Origin: an uncultured Clostridia bacterium | Lineage (GTDB): Bacteria > Bacillota > Clostridia > TANB77 > CAG-508 | NCBI GenBank assembly: GCA_948528155.1 | Contig: CAOSZT010000060.1 | Location: forward strand, 1 to 12,066 | Length of the DNA stretch: 12,066 nucleotides | Direction: 5' to 3' | Shown: piece after piece, positions 6,131-11,800 of the stretch | Layout of the letters: every line of letters starts with the position of its first letter | Numbering within the stretch: the stretch's first letter is position 1 | Program-made: the position numbers and the translations under genes | The notes under the pieces: model-generated | Databases searched by the model: none | Seen by the model: only the letters and a program-made list of their open reading frames with translations | Told to the model about the DNA's origin: nothing

Positions 6131-6155
6131 CTAAAAATCTTTTAAGATTTTTTAG
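6131..6155. repeat. Inverted repeat next to repeat copy 1
   Basis: CTAAAAATC (6131-6139) faces GATTTTTTAG (6146-6155) with one bulged T and a 6-nt loop. It has no adjoining T-run beyond its own arms and is five bases from the 22-bp repeat, so it may be an accessory part of an old attachment site rather than a terminator. Confidence 0.3.
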
Positions 6156-6265
6156 AGTATGTTAAGTTACTTTAAAGCATTGAAAATATTATGTTTTTTA
6201 GCACTTTTTAATTCTATTTTAGTAGTATAAATATTTTCAAGATTTTAGTCCTTTTTGTAAATTAT

Positions 6266-6293
6266 TTTTACTTTGGTTAGATTTTAGTTAGAT
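6266..6293 (+). repeat. Left attachment site (28-bp perfect direct repeat)
   Basis: Identical over 28 bases to 9372-9399, same orientation. The core includes TTTGGTTAGATTTTAGTTAG, itself containing two GTTAGAT units 10 bases apart. The bases outside both copies differ. The two copies bracket the kinase, MazG-like, excisionase and integrase genes exactly, as expected for attL/attR of a tyrosine integrase. Confidence 0.8.
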
Positions 6294-6359
6294 GTTTTTA
6301 CATAACAGAATATCTGCTATTTATAATATACTTGTATGACTAAATTATTTATATAATGT

Positions 6360-6926
6360 TTACATTATATATTTTTGTATATCTTCTATTATTCCATCAA
6401 AATCAACTTTAGAAAAGTCTGTTGTATCAACTAATATCTCATTATTGTTTATTCTAAACTCTTTGGATTTTATGGCTGTTTTTTCAAAATTTTGAAAATC
6501 ATCAAAAACTCCATTTGACACTAATCCTATATGTCTTTCACTTGAATATTCTCTTTCTAAAAATCTTTTATGTAATATGTGTAAATCTCCTTCAAACCTT
6601 ATTGTAATACTCTTATAATCATATTTATTTAACAAATCTTCTATAATAGGAACAGATTCTTTTACAAAATTACTTTCAGCTATTAAAGGTAATCCCACTT
6701 TCATTTGTTCTTCTATTATATAATAAAATACTGCATAACTACTTGCTCCAATTTTTCGTTTTGCTTCATAGTCTAAATTTGTGTCACTAAAAGAATCAAA
6801 TAAAACTTCTTTTATTAAATCTTTACTAAAAAATGGTATTTTTAATACTTCTGATATTTTCTTACCATAGCTAGTTTTACCAGCTGCTAATTCTCCTGTA
6901 ATAATTATAATATACTTTTTCTCCAT
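6360..6926 (-). CDS. P-loop kinase-like NTPase (AAA_33 / zeta-type fold)
   Basis: A 188-aa P-loop NTPase. The Walker A motif GELAAGKTS (11-19) follows a hydrophobic strand KYIIIIT. SKDLIKEVL (34-42), with D36, matches the substrate-side 'sxDxir' of small kinases. LIAESNF (81-87) is the second strand, with E84 in the Walker-B-like place. RFLEREYSSERH (121-132) gives the lid arginines. This places it with small-molecule or nucleotide kinases and zeta-toxin-like phosphotransferases; the acceptor cannot be read from the sequence. GAGG lies eight nt before the ATG, and the gene starts 29 nt behind the MazG-like stop, so the two form one operon. As cargo of the integrative element the pair may act on nucleotides, possibly in phage conflict, but this is inference. 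Confidence 0.8.
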   Translation of the reverse strand: MEKKYIIIITGELAAGKTSYGKKISEVLKIPFFSKDLIKEVLFDSFSDTNLDYEAKRKIGASSYAVFYYIIEEQMKVGLPLIAESNFVKESVPIIEDLLNKYDYKSITIRFEGDLHILHKRFLEREYSSERHIGLVSNGVFDDFQNFEKTAIKSKEFRINNNEILVDTTDFSKVDFDGIIEDIQKYIM

Positions 6927-6955
6927 AATCTTTTACCTCATACTTCCTAATTATA

Positions 6956-7315
6956 TCATTCATTATACTTTCTATTATTTCCAAATGATTTTTTTACTGG
7001 ATAATGTTCTTCATTCAACTTCATTTTATTTTTTAATGCTTCTGTTAAGTTAATCCCTGTGTAGTTTGAAAATAATAATACATAATATAAAACATCTGCT
7101 AATTCTTCCGAAATATCTTTTTTCTTTTTTGGATTTTTTAGCATTTCTTGCATTTGTATTTCATCTTTAAATCTAAAGATTTGCAATAATTCTCCTGCCT
7201 TAGTTGACATTCCTATTGCTAATTCTTTTGGATTATGAAATTTTGTCCATTCTCTATCTTCACAAAATTTCTGAACTACTTTTTTTAATTCATCTATATC
7301 CGTACTGTTATCCAT
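6956..7315 (-). CDS. MazG/DCTPP1-like nucleotide pyrophosphohydrolase with altered metal ligands
   Basis: A 119-aa all-alpha NTP pyrophosphohydrolase of the dCTPase (DCTPP1/RS21-C6) type. DREWTKFHNPKELAIGMS matches the conserved 'W..FH.P..LA' opening, and the end YPVKKSFGNNRKYNE matches the family tail that contacts the base. The metal motif is normally E-x2-E ... E-x2-D. Here the first Glu is Lys (TKAGELLQIF, K39, E42) and the following Glu is Gln (Q45), while EELAD (E71-x2-D74) is intact. Catalysis may therefore be weakened or lost. Two ATGs are possible: AAGGAGG touches the upstream one (7324) with no spacer but stands nine nt from the second (7315), so the second was chosen. It is first in the two-gene cargo operon behind an extended -10 promoter. 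Confidence 0.82.
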   Translation of the reverse strand: MDNSTDIDELKKVVQKFCEDREWTKFHNPKELAIGMSTKAGELLQIFRFKDEIQMQEMLKNPKKKKDISEELADVLYYVLLFSNYTGINLTEALKNKMKLNEEHYPVKKSFGNNRKYNE

Positions 7316-7366
7316 TTTCTTCATCCTCCTTGATAATTACCTATTTAAGTTCTTTCAACTGATTAT

Positions 7367-7395
7367 ATCTTAGCATAAATTTAATAGTTTTACAA
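7367..7395 (-). promoter_or_regulatory. Promoter of the MazG-kinase operon
   Basis: Minus strand: TTGTAA (7390-7395), a 17-nt spacer, then TAAGAT (7367-7372) preceded by TGC, an extended -10. It lies about 50 nt before the chosen MazG start. Confidence 0.55.
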
Positions 7396-7435
7396 GCCAA
7401 ACAAAAACCTACTTTTCAATACTTTTTCATAAAAA

Positions 7436-7579
7436 ATACACCGAAGTGTATGCACTCTGCATATTCTCTTCAATATTTTTGTCATAAAAGAGCATTAGAA
7501 GGCTTGTCTTTCTATATGTTTACAGGAAATGCTCTGCTTTCCTTATCCTGCCCTTAAATTTTTATAAAATTTAAGGGCA
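7436..7579. other. Structured intergenic region with three hairpins
   Basis: Between the divergent cargo and integrase promoters are three inverted repeats. The first is ATACAC-CGAA-GTGTAT (7436-7451). The second has arms AGAGCATT/AATGCTCT (7489-7496 and 7528-7535). The third is a perfect 14-bp stem with a 3-nt loop (7549-7579, TGCCCTTAAATTTT arms). None has a T-run behind it in either direction. A direct repeat of about 20 bases with a few differences (7415-7434 and 7469-7489) overlaps. This could be integrase arm-type/accessory binding DNA or a small structured RNA. No coding sequence is seen. Confidence 0.4.
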
Positions 7580-7625
7580 ATAAAATTTTCTGCCAGAAAT
7601 ATTTCTACTACTTTTATTTTTATTT

Positions 7626-7670
7626 AACATAAGATTTTGCAAAAACATTGCAAAATCCTGCAGTATACTT
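7626..7670 (+). repeat. 45-bp motif upstream of excisionase, copy 1
   Basis: Contains two TTGCAAAA units 11 bases apart, followed by CTGCAGTATAC. It matches the minus strand of 11751-11794: the last 35 bases agree except at three positions, and the match extends outward through AACATAA with one indel. TATACT at its end could serve as a -10 box for xis-int, though no good -35 is at the right distance. Function unknown: shared regulator site, promoter, or recombination site. Confidence 0.6.
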
Positions 7671-7722
7671 TTAAAAATTATCTTGTTATACTTCTTTTAT
7701 ACTCACTTATTGGAGGTATGCT

Positions 7723-7935
7723 ATGAACAATAATTATTATAAATCTATGTTTAAGAATTATCCTGATGTAGTAAATGTTAAAGAATTACAATCAATGTTA
7801 GGTGGTATTAGTAAAAAGTTAGCTTATCATTTACTGCAAAACGATATTATTAAATCTATTAAAATCGGTAGAGAATACAAAATTGCAAAAGCTGATGTAA
7901 TTTTATACCTTACTGAAAAAAATGCTCATAACTAG
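7723..7935 (+). CDS. Excisionase-like small DNA-binding protein
   Basis: A 70-aa basic protein with a single winged helix-turn-helix of the MerR/excisionase (HTH_17) type. VVNVKELQSMLGG (16-28) is the first helix pair, KKLAYHLLQND (31-41) the recognition helix, and IKSIKIGREYKIAKADVILYL (43-63) the wing followed by the closing helix. This is the normal size and order for recombination directionality factors of Tn916-like and phage-like elements. It is expected to bend attachment-site DNA and steer the integrase toward excision, and perhaps to regulate its own promoter. GGAGG stands six nt before the ATG. It lies 85 nt before the integrase start on the same strand, the usual xis-int pair. A role purely as integrase-operon regulator remains possible. 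Confidence 0.82.
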   Translation: MNNNYYKSMFKNYPDVVNVKELQSMLGGISKKLAYHLLQNDIIKSIKIGREYKIAKADVILYLTEKNAHN

Positions 7936-8020
7936 ATTTTTGATTAAATCTGTGCATTTATAATTTCAATATTATAAATAGTAGGTAAATCTAATTCTGT
8001 TATGAATGAAAGGAGTTCTT

Positions 8021-9304
8021 ATGCAAAATATAACAGAAAACCTACGAAAACAAAATATAACTGTTAGTTTACACGAAAAAAATAATATATATCAAGCAGT
8101 AATTAATTATAAAGATGATAGTAATAAGAGAAAACAAAAATGGGTATCAACTGGAATTAAAGTTGTTCGTGGTAATAAAAGATTAGCTTTGCAAAAAGCA
8201 GAAGAATATAGAGAACAATTTGAAAAGTCTTTTAATTTGAAAGAACGTATTAAAAAGGAAAATGATGAACAGGCTAAAAAGTATATGTTACTTAGAGAAA
8301 AATTACATACAATGGATTCTCATAAATATTATGACGAAAATATCTTATATTTTGATTATTTAAAATTATGGATTGAAAAAGTAAAAAGCAATCTTGAATT
8401 AACTACTTATACGTCTCATTTACAAATGATTAATTCAAGAATCAAGAATTATTTTACTTTAAATCCTATTAAATTACTAGAACTAGAGCCTATACATATT
8501 CAAAACTTTTATGACATTTTAATAGTTGATGGATTAAAACCTACTACTGTTATTCGCTATCACGCAATCATTAGAAAATCACTTGATTATGCTTTTAAAA
8601 ATGATTTAATTGTAAATAACCCTGCTGATAAAGTAAAACGACCTAAGAAAAATATTTTTGTTGGCTCGTTTTATTCTGAAAATGAATTAAATACATTGTT
8701 TGAAAAATCTGAAAACGATCCACTCCATTTAGTAATTTTACTTACTGCATTTTATGGATTAAGAAGAAGCGAAGTTTTAGGTTTAAAATGGTCTGCTATT
8801 GATTTTGAAAATAAAACAATAATGATAAAGCATACTATTGTAGAAGTTAAAGTAAAAGGTAGTTATAAAATTATTGGAAAAGATAGAACTAAAACAAAAT
8901 CTAGTCATAGAACTATGCCATTAACTGATGAAATAATAATAGCTTTGACTAATGCTAAAAAACAACAAAAATATTATAAGAGAAAATTTAAGAAAAGCTA
9001 CAATACTAAATATGAAGAATATATTTGCCTAAATCCTGATGGTTCTATAATAAAACCTGATTATGTTACAAGACATTTTCCACTTTTACTAAAAAACAGT
9101 GGTTTAAGACATATTCGTTTTCACGATTTAAGACACTCTTGTGCTGGTTTACTATTAGCAAGAAACGTTCCTATGAAAGCTATTCAAGAATGGCTTGGTC
9201 ATTCTGATTTTTCTACTACTGCAAATGTATATGCTCATTTAGATGTAAATTCTAAAATACTATCTGCTGAAGTTATATCTTCTGCTTTTAGTATAAAAAA
9301 TTAA
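8021..9304 (+). CDS. Tyrosine recombinase (integrase)
   Basis: A 427-aa tyrosine-recombinase-family integrase. The N-terminal arm-binding domain is at roughly 10-50 (NIYQAVINY...KWVSTGIK). A SAM-like core-binding domain runs about 110-210, with the YHAIIRKSLDYAFKNDLI helix. The catalytic domain follows. The active-site set is complete: R248 in YGLRRSEVLGL, a Lys in TKTKSSHR (about 291-293), H368 and R371 in HDLRHS, H394 in LGHS and Y404 in VYAHLD. It should catalyse integration and excision between the 28-bp repeats, one of which begins 67 bp behind its stop. An in-frame ATG at 8006 overlaps the AAAGGAG ribosome site, whereas the ATG at 8021 stands five nt from it, so 8021 is the start. A hairpin follows the stop codon directly. 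Confidence 0.93.
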   Translation: MQNITENLRKQNITVSLHEKNNIYQAVINYKDDSNKRKQKWVSTGIKVVRGNKRLALQKAEEYREQFEKSFNLKERIKKENDEQAKKYMLLREKLHTMDSHKYYDENILYFDYLKLWIEKVKSNLELTTYTSHLQMINSRIKNYFTLNPIKLLELEPIHIQNFYDILIVDGLKPTTVIRYHAIIRKSLDYAFKNDLIVNNPADKVKRPKKNIFVGSFYSENELNTLFEKSENDPLHLVILLTAFYGLRRSEVLGLKWSAIDFENKTIMIKHTIVEVKVKGSYKIIGKDRTKTKSSHRTMPLTDEIIIALTNAKKQQKYYKRKFKKSYNTKYEEYICLNPDGSIIKPDYVTRHFPLLLKNSGLRHIRFHDLRHSCAGLLLARNVPMKAIQEWLGHSDFSTTANVYAHLDVNSKILSAEVISSAFSIKN

Positions 9305-9339
9305 CAAATCTAGTTTTTAATTTTTATAAACTAGATTTG
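9291..9339. terminator. Hairpin terminator between convergent integrase and serine recombinase
   Basis: Twelve-bp perfect stem (9305-9316 and 9328-9339, CAAATCTAGTTT arms) with an 11-nt loop, starting one base after the integrase stop. On the minus strand the stem is followed by TTAATTTTTT, a fair terminator for transcripts arriving from the right. On the plus strand there is no close T-run, so termination of the integrase message is less certain. Confidence 0.5.
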
Positions 9340-9371
9340 CCATAATAAAATTTAATTATATTTATCTAAAA

Positions 9372-9399
9372 TTTTACTTTGGTTAGATTTTAGTTAGAT
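9372..9399 (+). repeat. Right attachment site (28-bp perfect direct repeat)
   Basis: Second copy of the 28-base sequence at 6266-6293, with no mismatch. Its position 67 bp behind the integrase stop is the standard place for an element end. Confidence 0.8.
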
Positions 9400-9475
9400 A
9401 TAAAAATAAAATCTTATAACAAAAAGTACATCTTTACATACAGTAGAGGTAATTTGAACACTATATAAGATTAAG

Positions 9476-9497
9476 CACTGTAACGCACTCCACGTGT
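9476..9497 (-). repeat. Copy 2 of the 22-bp direct repeat (possible RumA-type attachment core)
   Basis: Nineteen of 22 bases match 6104-6125, same orientation. The minus strand again reads His-Val-Glu-Cys-Val in one frame, but that frame has a stop three codons before and another six codons after the core, so only the short core is shared. It lies outside the 28-bp repeats. A further inverted repeat (9410-9418 with 9464-9472, AATCTTATA) sits between the two. Nothing coding is seen from 9400 to 9534. Confidence 0.45.
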
Positions 9498-9534
9498 ATT
9501 TTCTAATATTAAATATTGGTTCATTTTATTGTAT

Positions 9535-9648
9535 TTATTGATGTTGTACTATCCAATGTGTGCCTTCTGCTGCTAAGTCTTCCTGTAAATTTGCTATTGG
9601 ATCACCTTTACATGCAATATATGATGCTGTAATGGTAAGGAAACCTTT
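9535..9648 (-). pseudogene. 37-codon coding fragment directly behind the serine recombinase stop
   Basis: Immediately after the recombinase TAA (9649-9651), in the same frame, 37 codons stay open to a TAA at 9535-9537. They include GDPIANLQEDLAAEGTHW, which reads like the C-terminus of a real soluble protein: balanced composition, Gly-Asp-Pro turn, amphipathic helix and more G/C-ending codons than the neighbours. There is no start codon or ribosome site. The likely reading is the 3' remnant of a gene cut by insertion of the recombinase module or fused by deletion. I cannot name the parent family. Confidence 0.35.
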
Positions 9649-11271
9649 TTACTTATTATTTATATTTGAAAATACTAGTTTTAAATTTATATTTCTATTA
9701 GCATCAAATTCGATTTTATCTATTAATTTACTCAATATCTGTTTAGTTATATTCTCTGTATTTAAAAACTCCTCAGATAGCTTTTTAATTTGATTATAGC
9801 TTATTGTATGTTTTGATTTTTCTATTTCAATTTGCCCTTCTATTTCACAAATTTGTTTTTTGTAATTTTGAATTTCATTTTGCTTTTGTTCTTTTATAGA
9901 TACAAACATTTCATCATCTATTTTTGATTCTAATTTATCATTGTATGCAATTTTTATATGTTCATATAGCTTTTCAGTTTTTTTCTTTAATAAATCTTTT
10001 CTATTTTCTAACCTTATACATTCAGAATTTATATTTTTTTCTAAATTTGCCATTATATTTTTTATATTGTTATCATTTATATAAATGCTTTTACATTCAT
10101 TTTCTATAATAGGCATAATTATATGATACAGTTTTTTACTACTGATCGATTTCGTATTATTACACTTTTTATTACTTCCTTTGTTTGCTTCTGAACATAT
10201 ATAAGAATTAATTTCACATATACCATTTTTTGCAGGCTTTTCCTTGTGTTTTAATGTTGATATACTTCCACATTCTTTGCAAAATACTAATCCTTTAAAA
10301 ATATCATCATACTTTCTATTTCGGTTGTTTTTAAACTTATCTTTCATAGTTTGGCATTTATTAAATGTTTCTATATCAATAATTGGTTGATGCGTATTTT
10401 CTACAATTATTTGCTTTTCTAATGGATTTAAAATTCTTTCTTTTCTCCTAAAGTTAGGTTTTACAGTTTTTGCTCCTACCATTGTTCCTATATATACTGG
10501 ATTACCAATTATTTTAGTTATTGTAATTTCAGTCCAACCTTTATTTTTTGAGTTTACACCTTTTACTTTTAGATATTCTCTTGGTGGCATAATATTTCTA
10601 TCATTTAAACTTTTTACAATTTCGTTTCTAGTATAACCTTTTGAGTATTTATTGAAAATTTCTTCGATTACCCACGAAACTTCTTTATCTATAACCAATT
10701 TATTCTTATTATCTTGGCTTTTTTTATATCCATATGGAGCTGTATTTCCTTGAAACAACCCTTGTTTTGCTTTGGCAATTTTTACTGCTTTTATTTTTCT
10801 TGATGTTTCTTTTGGATATAATTCACTTATTACTGCTTTAAATGATACTAAATCATCATCTTCATTGTAATAGGTATCTATGTTGTCTTGTGTTGCTGTT
10901 ATAAATCTAACTTTTTTTGATGGGAAATATTCTTGATAATATCTTAAAACCATATTTGTATTACGTCCTAGTCTTGATAAGTCTTTTACAACCACCATAT
11001 TTACAATACCATGTTCTATATCTTGTATCATTCTTATAAAATTTGGTCTATTAAAATTTGTTCCTGTATAACCATCATCAGGATAATGATCAACTATTTC
11101 AAAGGTATTTTGTGTTTCTCTTAATTGTAAATCAGATATGTACTGTGTTAATATTTTTTGTTGGTTTTTTATACTTTCACTTTCTTTTTTTCCATCATTA
11201 TCATCTTTGGAAAGTCTTTCATATAAAGCAACATAGAAATGTTTGCTATTTATGTTGTCTACTTTGTTCAA
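9649..11271 (-). CDS. Large serine recombinase
   Basis: A 540-aa recombinase of the large serine (TnpX/TndX/phiC31-like) family. The N-terminal resolvase domain has YERLSKDD with catalytic S21, then DDGYTGTNFNRPNF (65-78) and VVVKDLSRLGRN (93-104) with the active-site arginines. The recombinase domain follows (about 175-290, YGYKKS...GYTRNEIVKSLN). A zinc ribbon comes next with C331, C334 (CKEC), C359 and C370, and then a long coiled coil (about 400-500) that controls synapsis. All parts are present and the length is normal, so it looks functional. GGAGG lies four to five nt before the ATG. It is convergent with the tyrosine integrase and preceded by hairpins and a 38-codon gene. Its own attachment sites are not proven; the 22-bp repeat at 9476-9497 is one candidate end. 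Confidence 0.93.
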   Translation of the reverse strand: MNKVDNINSKHFYVALYERLSKDDNDGKKESESIKNQQKILTQYISDLQLRETQNTFEIVDHYPDDGYTGTNFNRPNFIRMIQDIEHGIVNMVVVKDLSRLGRNTNMVLRYYQEYFPSKKVRFITATQDNIDTYYNEDDDLVSFKAVISELYPKETSRKIKAVKIAKAKQGLFQGNTAPYGYKKSQDNKNKLVIDKEVSWVIEEIFNKYSKGYTRNEIVKSLNDRNIMPPREYLKVKGVNSKNKGWTEITITKIIGNPVYIGTMVGAKTVKPNFRRKERILNPLEKQIIVENTHQPIIDIETFNKCQTMKDKFKNNRNRKYDDIFKGLVFCKECGSISTLKHKEKPAKNGICEINSYICSEANKGSNKKCNNTKSISSKKLYHIIMPIIENECKSIYINDNNIKNIMANLEKNINSECIRLENRKDLLKKKTEKLYEHIKIAYNDKLESKIDDEMFVSIKEQKQNEIQNYKKQICEIEGQIEIEKSKHTISYNQIKKLSEEFLNTENITKQILSKLIDKIEFDANRNINLKLVFSNINNK

Positions 11272-11343
11272 TCTTGCCTCCTTCTCTTAAAGTTAGACAA
11301 CCATTTAAGTCAGCCGTTCGAGTAAAACAAGTTACAGATGACT

Positions 11344-11407
11344 TATACAACTTAAATTTTAAAATTTAAGTTGTATACCTTACATTACTATAACTAAAGT
11401 AATGTAA
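11344..11407. repeat. 34-bp perfect palindrome followed by a 10-bp inverted repeat
   Basis: Bases 11344-11377 form a perfect palindrome with no spacer (arms TATACAACTTAAATTTT and complement). Two bases on, TTACATTACT (11380-11389) pairs with 11398-11407 around an 8-nt loop. Both lie between the 38-codon gene and the serine recombinase start. Neither has a T-run, so termination is unlikely. A dimeric regulator or recombinase binding site, or a cruciform, is more plausible. Confidence 0.6.
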
Positions 11408-11418
11408 AATGTAAATGG

Positions 11419-11535
11419 TTATTTAATCTTTTCAAGGATTTTATTTGCACAGTATTCCTCAAATATTTGTAGTATGATATTTTTTAAATCTTGATTTCCA
11501 TATTCAATTTTAATGTTGTAATTTACTTTTTCCAT
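11419..11535 (-). CDS. Small 38-aa protein upstream of the serine recombinase
   Basis: A 38-codon gene beginning MEKVNYNIKIEYGNQDLKN and ending in NKILEKIK. AGAGGTG stands seven to eight nt before the ATG, which is the main reason to accept it. A short beta-strand-like start is followed by one amphipathic helix (about 18-37) containing a single Cys. It shows no membrane segment and no recognised domain. Short genes of this kind commonly precede recombinase or transfer genes in clostridial mobile elements, but no function is known to me. It is read in the same direction as the recombinase, 147 bp ahead of it, with the palindromes in between, so co-transcription with a regulatory structure is possible. 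Confidence 0.6.
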   Translation of the reverse strand: MEKVNYNIKIEYGNQDLKNIILQIFEEYCANKILEKIK

Positions 11536-11580
11536 ATACTTACACCTCTACTTAATAGTATTTTTTTGAGATAGGTTTAT

Positions 11581-11669
11581 GCATAAAACCTAAGTAAATA
11601 TTAAGCCATTGTCAAAATCTTTGATTTTGTGTCAATGGCTATATGCAACTGAACATATGTGAAGTTGCA
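11581..11669. other. Cluster of three hairpins in the leader of the small gene
   Basis: From right to left: TGCAACT/AGTTGCA arms (11644-11669) with a loop holding ACATATGT; a two-part stem with AGCCATTG/CAATGGCT and inner CAAAATC/GATTTTG arms (11604-11640); and a near-palindrome with TAGGTTT/AAACCTA arms (minus strand) around TATGCAT (about 11574-11594). They fill the region between the hsdR terminator and the ribosome site of the 38-aa gene. TTGACA occurs twice inside the middle stem, but no convincing -10 follows. Confidence 0.4.
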
Positions 11670-11674
11670 CACCT

Positions 11675-11706
11675 AAAAAAGCAGAAGTCAGTTTCTGACT
11701 TCTGCT
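11675..11706 (-). terminator. Strong rho-independent terminator behind hsdR
   Basis: Perfect 12-bp stem AGCAGAAGTCAG/CTGACTTCTGCT (11680-11691 and 11695-11706) with a 3-nt loop. On the minus strand it is followed by TTTTTT. It lies about 95 nt behind the hsdR stop. Confidence 0.85.
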
Positions 11707-11750
11707 AAAAATAATATTTGATAGTAATAATATATCATATTAAAATTGCA

Positions 11751-11794
11751 ATGTATACTGCAGTATTTTGCAAGGTTTTTGCAAATTTTATGTT
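11751..11794 (-). repeat. 45-bp motif behind hsdR, copy 2 (inverted relative to copy 1)
   Basis: Reverse complement matches 7626-7670, with 32 of 35 bases identical in the main block and an extension over AACATAA with one indel. It starts seven bases behind the hsdR stop and points toward the small gene and serine recombinase, just as copy 1 points toward xis-int. See copy 1 for the internal TTGCAAAA repeats. Confidence 0.6.
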
Positions 11795-11800
11795 TACACA

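Larger units (their letters stand above)
6266..9399. mobile_element. Compact integrative element with tyrosine integrase and kinase/MazG cargo
   Basis: The unit is 3106 bp from repeat start to repeat start. From left to right it has the left 28-bp repeat; the P-loop kinase and MazG-like genes on the minus strand; a structured 400-bp control region with the cargo promoter; then excisionase and integrase on the plus strand; and the right repeat only 67 bp behind the integrase stop. The integrase-next-to-att layout is typical of integrative elements. There are no transfer, replication or capsid genes, so it could move between cells only with help, perhaps through the oriT-like site about 450 bp outside its left end. 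The exact crossover point within the 28 bases is not known. Confidence 0.75.

Noticed and set aside
8006..8020. Earlier ATG for the integrase (five extra residues MKGVL)
   Set aside because: This ATG overlaps the ribosome-binding sequence itself; the ATG at 8021 is at proper distance.
7930..9338. Recurring AACTAGATTT at 7930, 5989 and 9329 as possible small attachment sites
   Set aside because: Only 9-10 AT-rich bases, one copy being part of a hairpin; too short to separate from chance, and the 28-bp pair is a far better attachment candidate.
9560..9793. Plus-strand 77-codon frame across the end of the serine recombinase
   Set aside because: Antisense to the recombinase C-terminus and the 37-codon fragment; no ribosome site and no recognisable motif.
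9924..11369. Plus-strand frames inside or over the start of the serine recombinase (9924-10109, 11058-11369)
   Set aside because: Shadows of the recombinase reading frame, Tyr/Phe/Leu-rich, without start signals.
11604..11640. Possible promoter from TTGACA motifs inside the hairpin
   Set aside because: No acceptable -10 box occurs 16-18 nt behind either TTGACA; the motif is explained by the inverted repeat.
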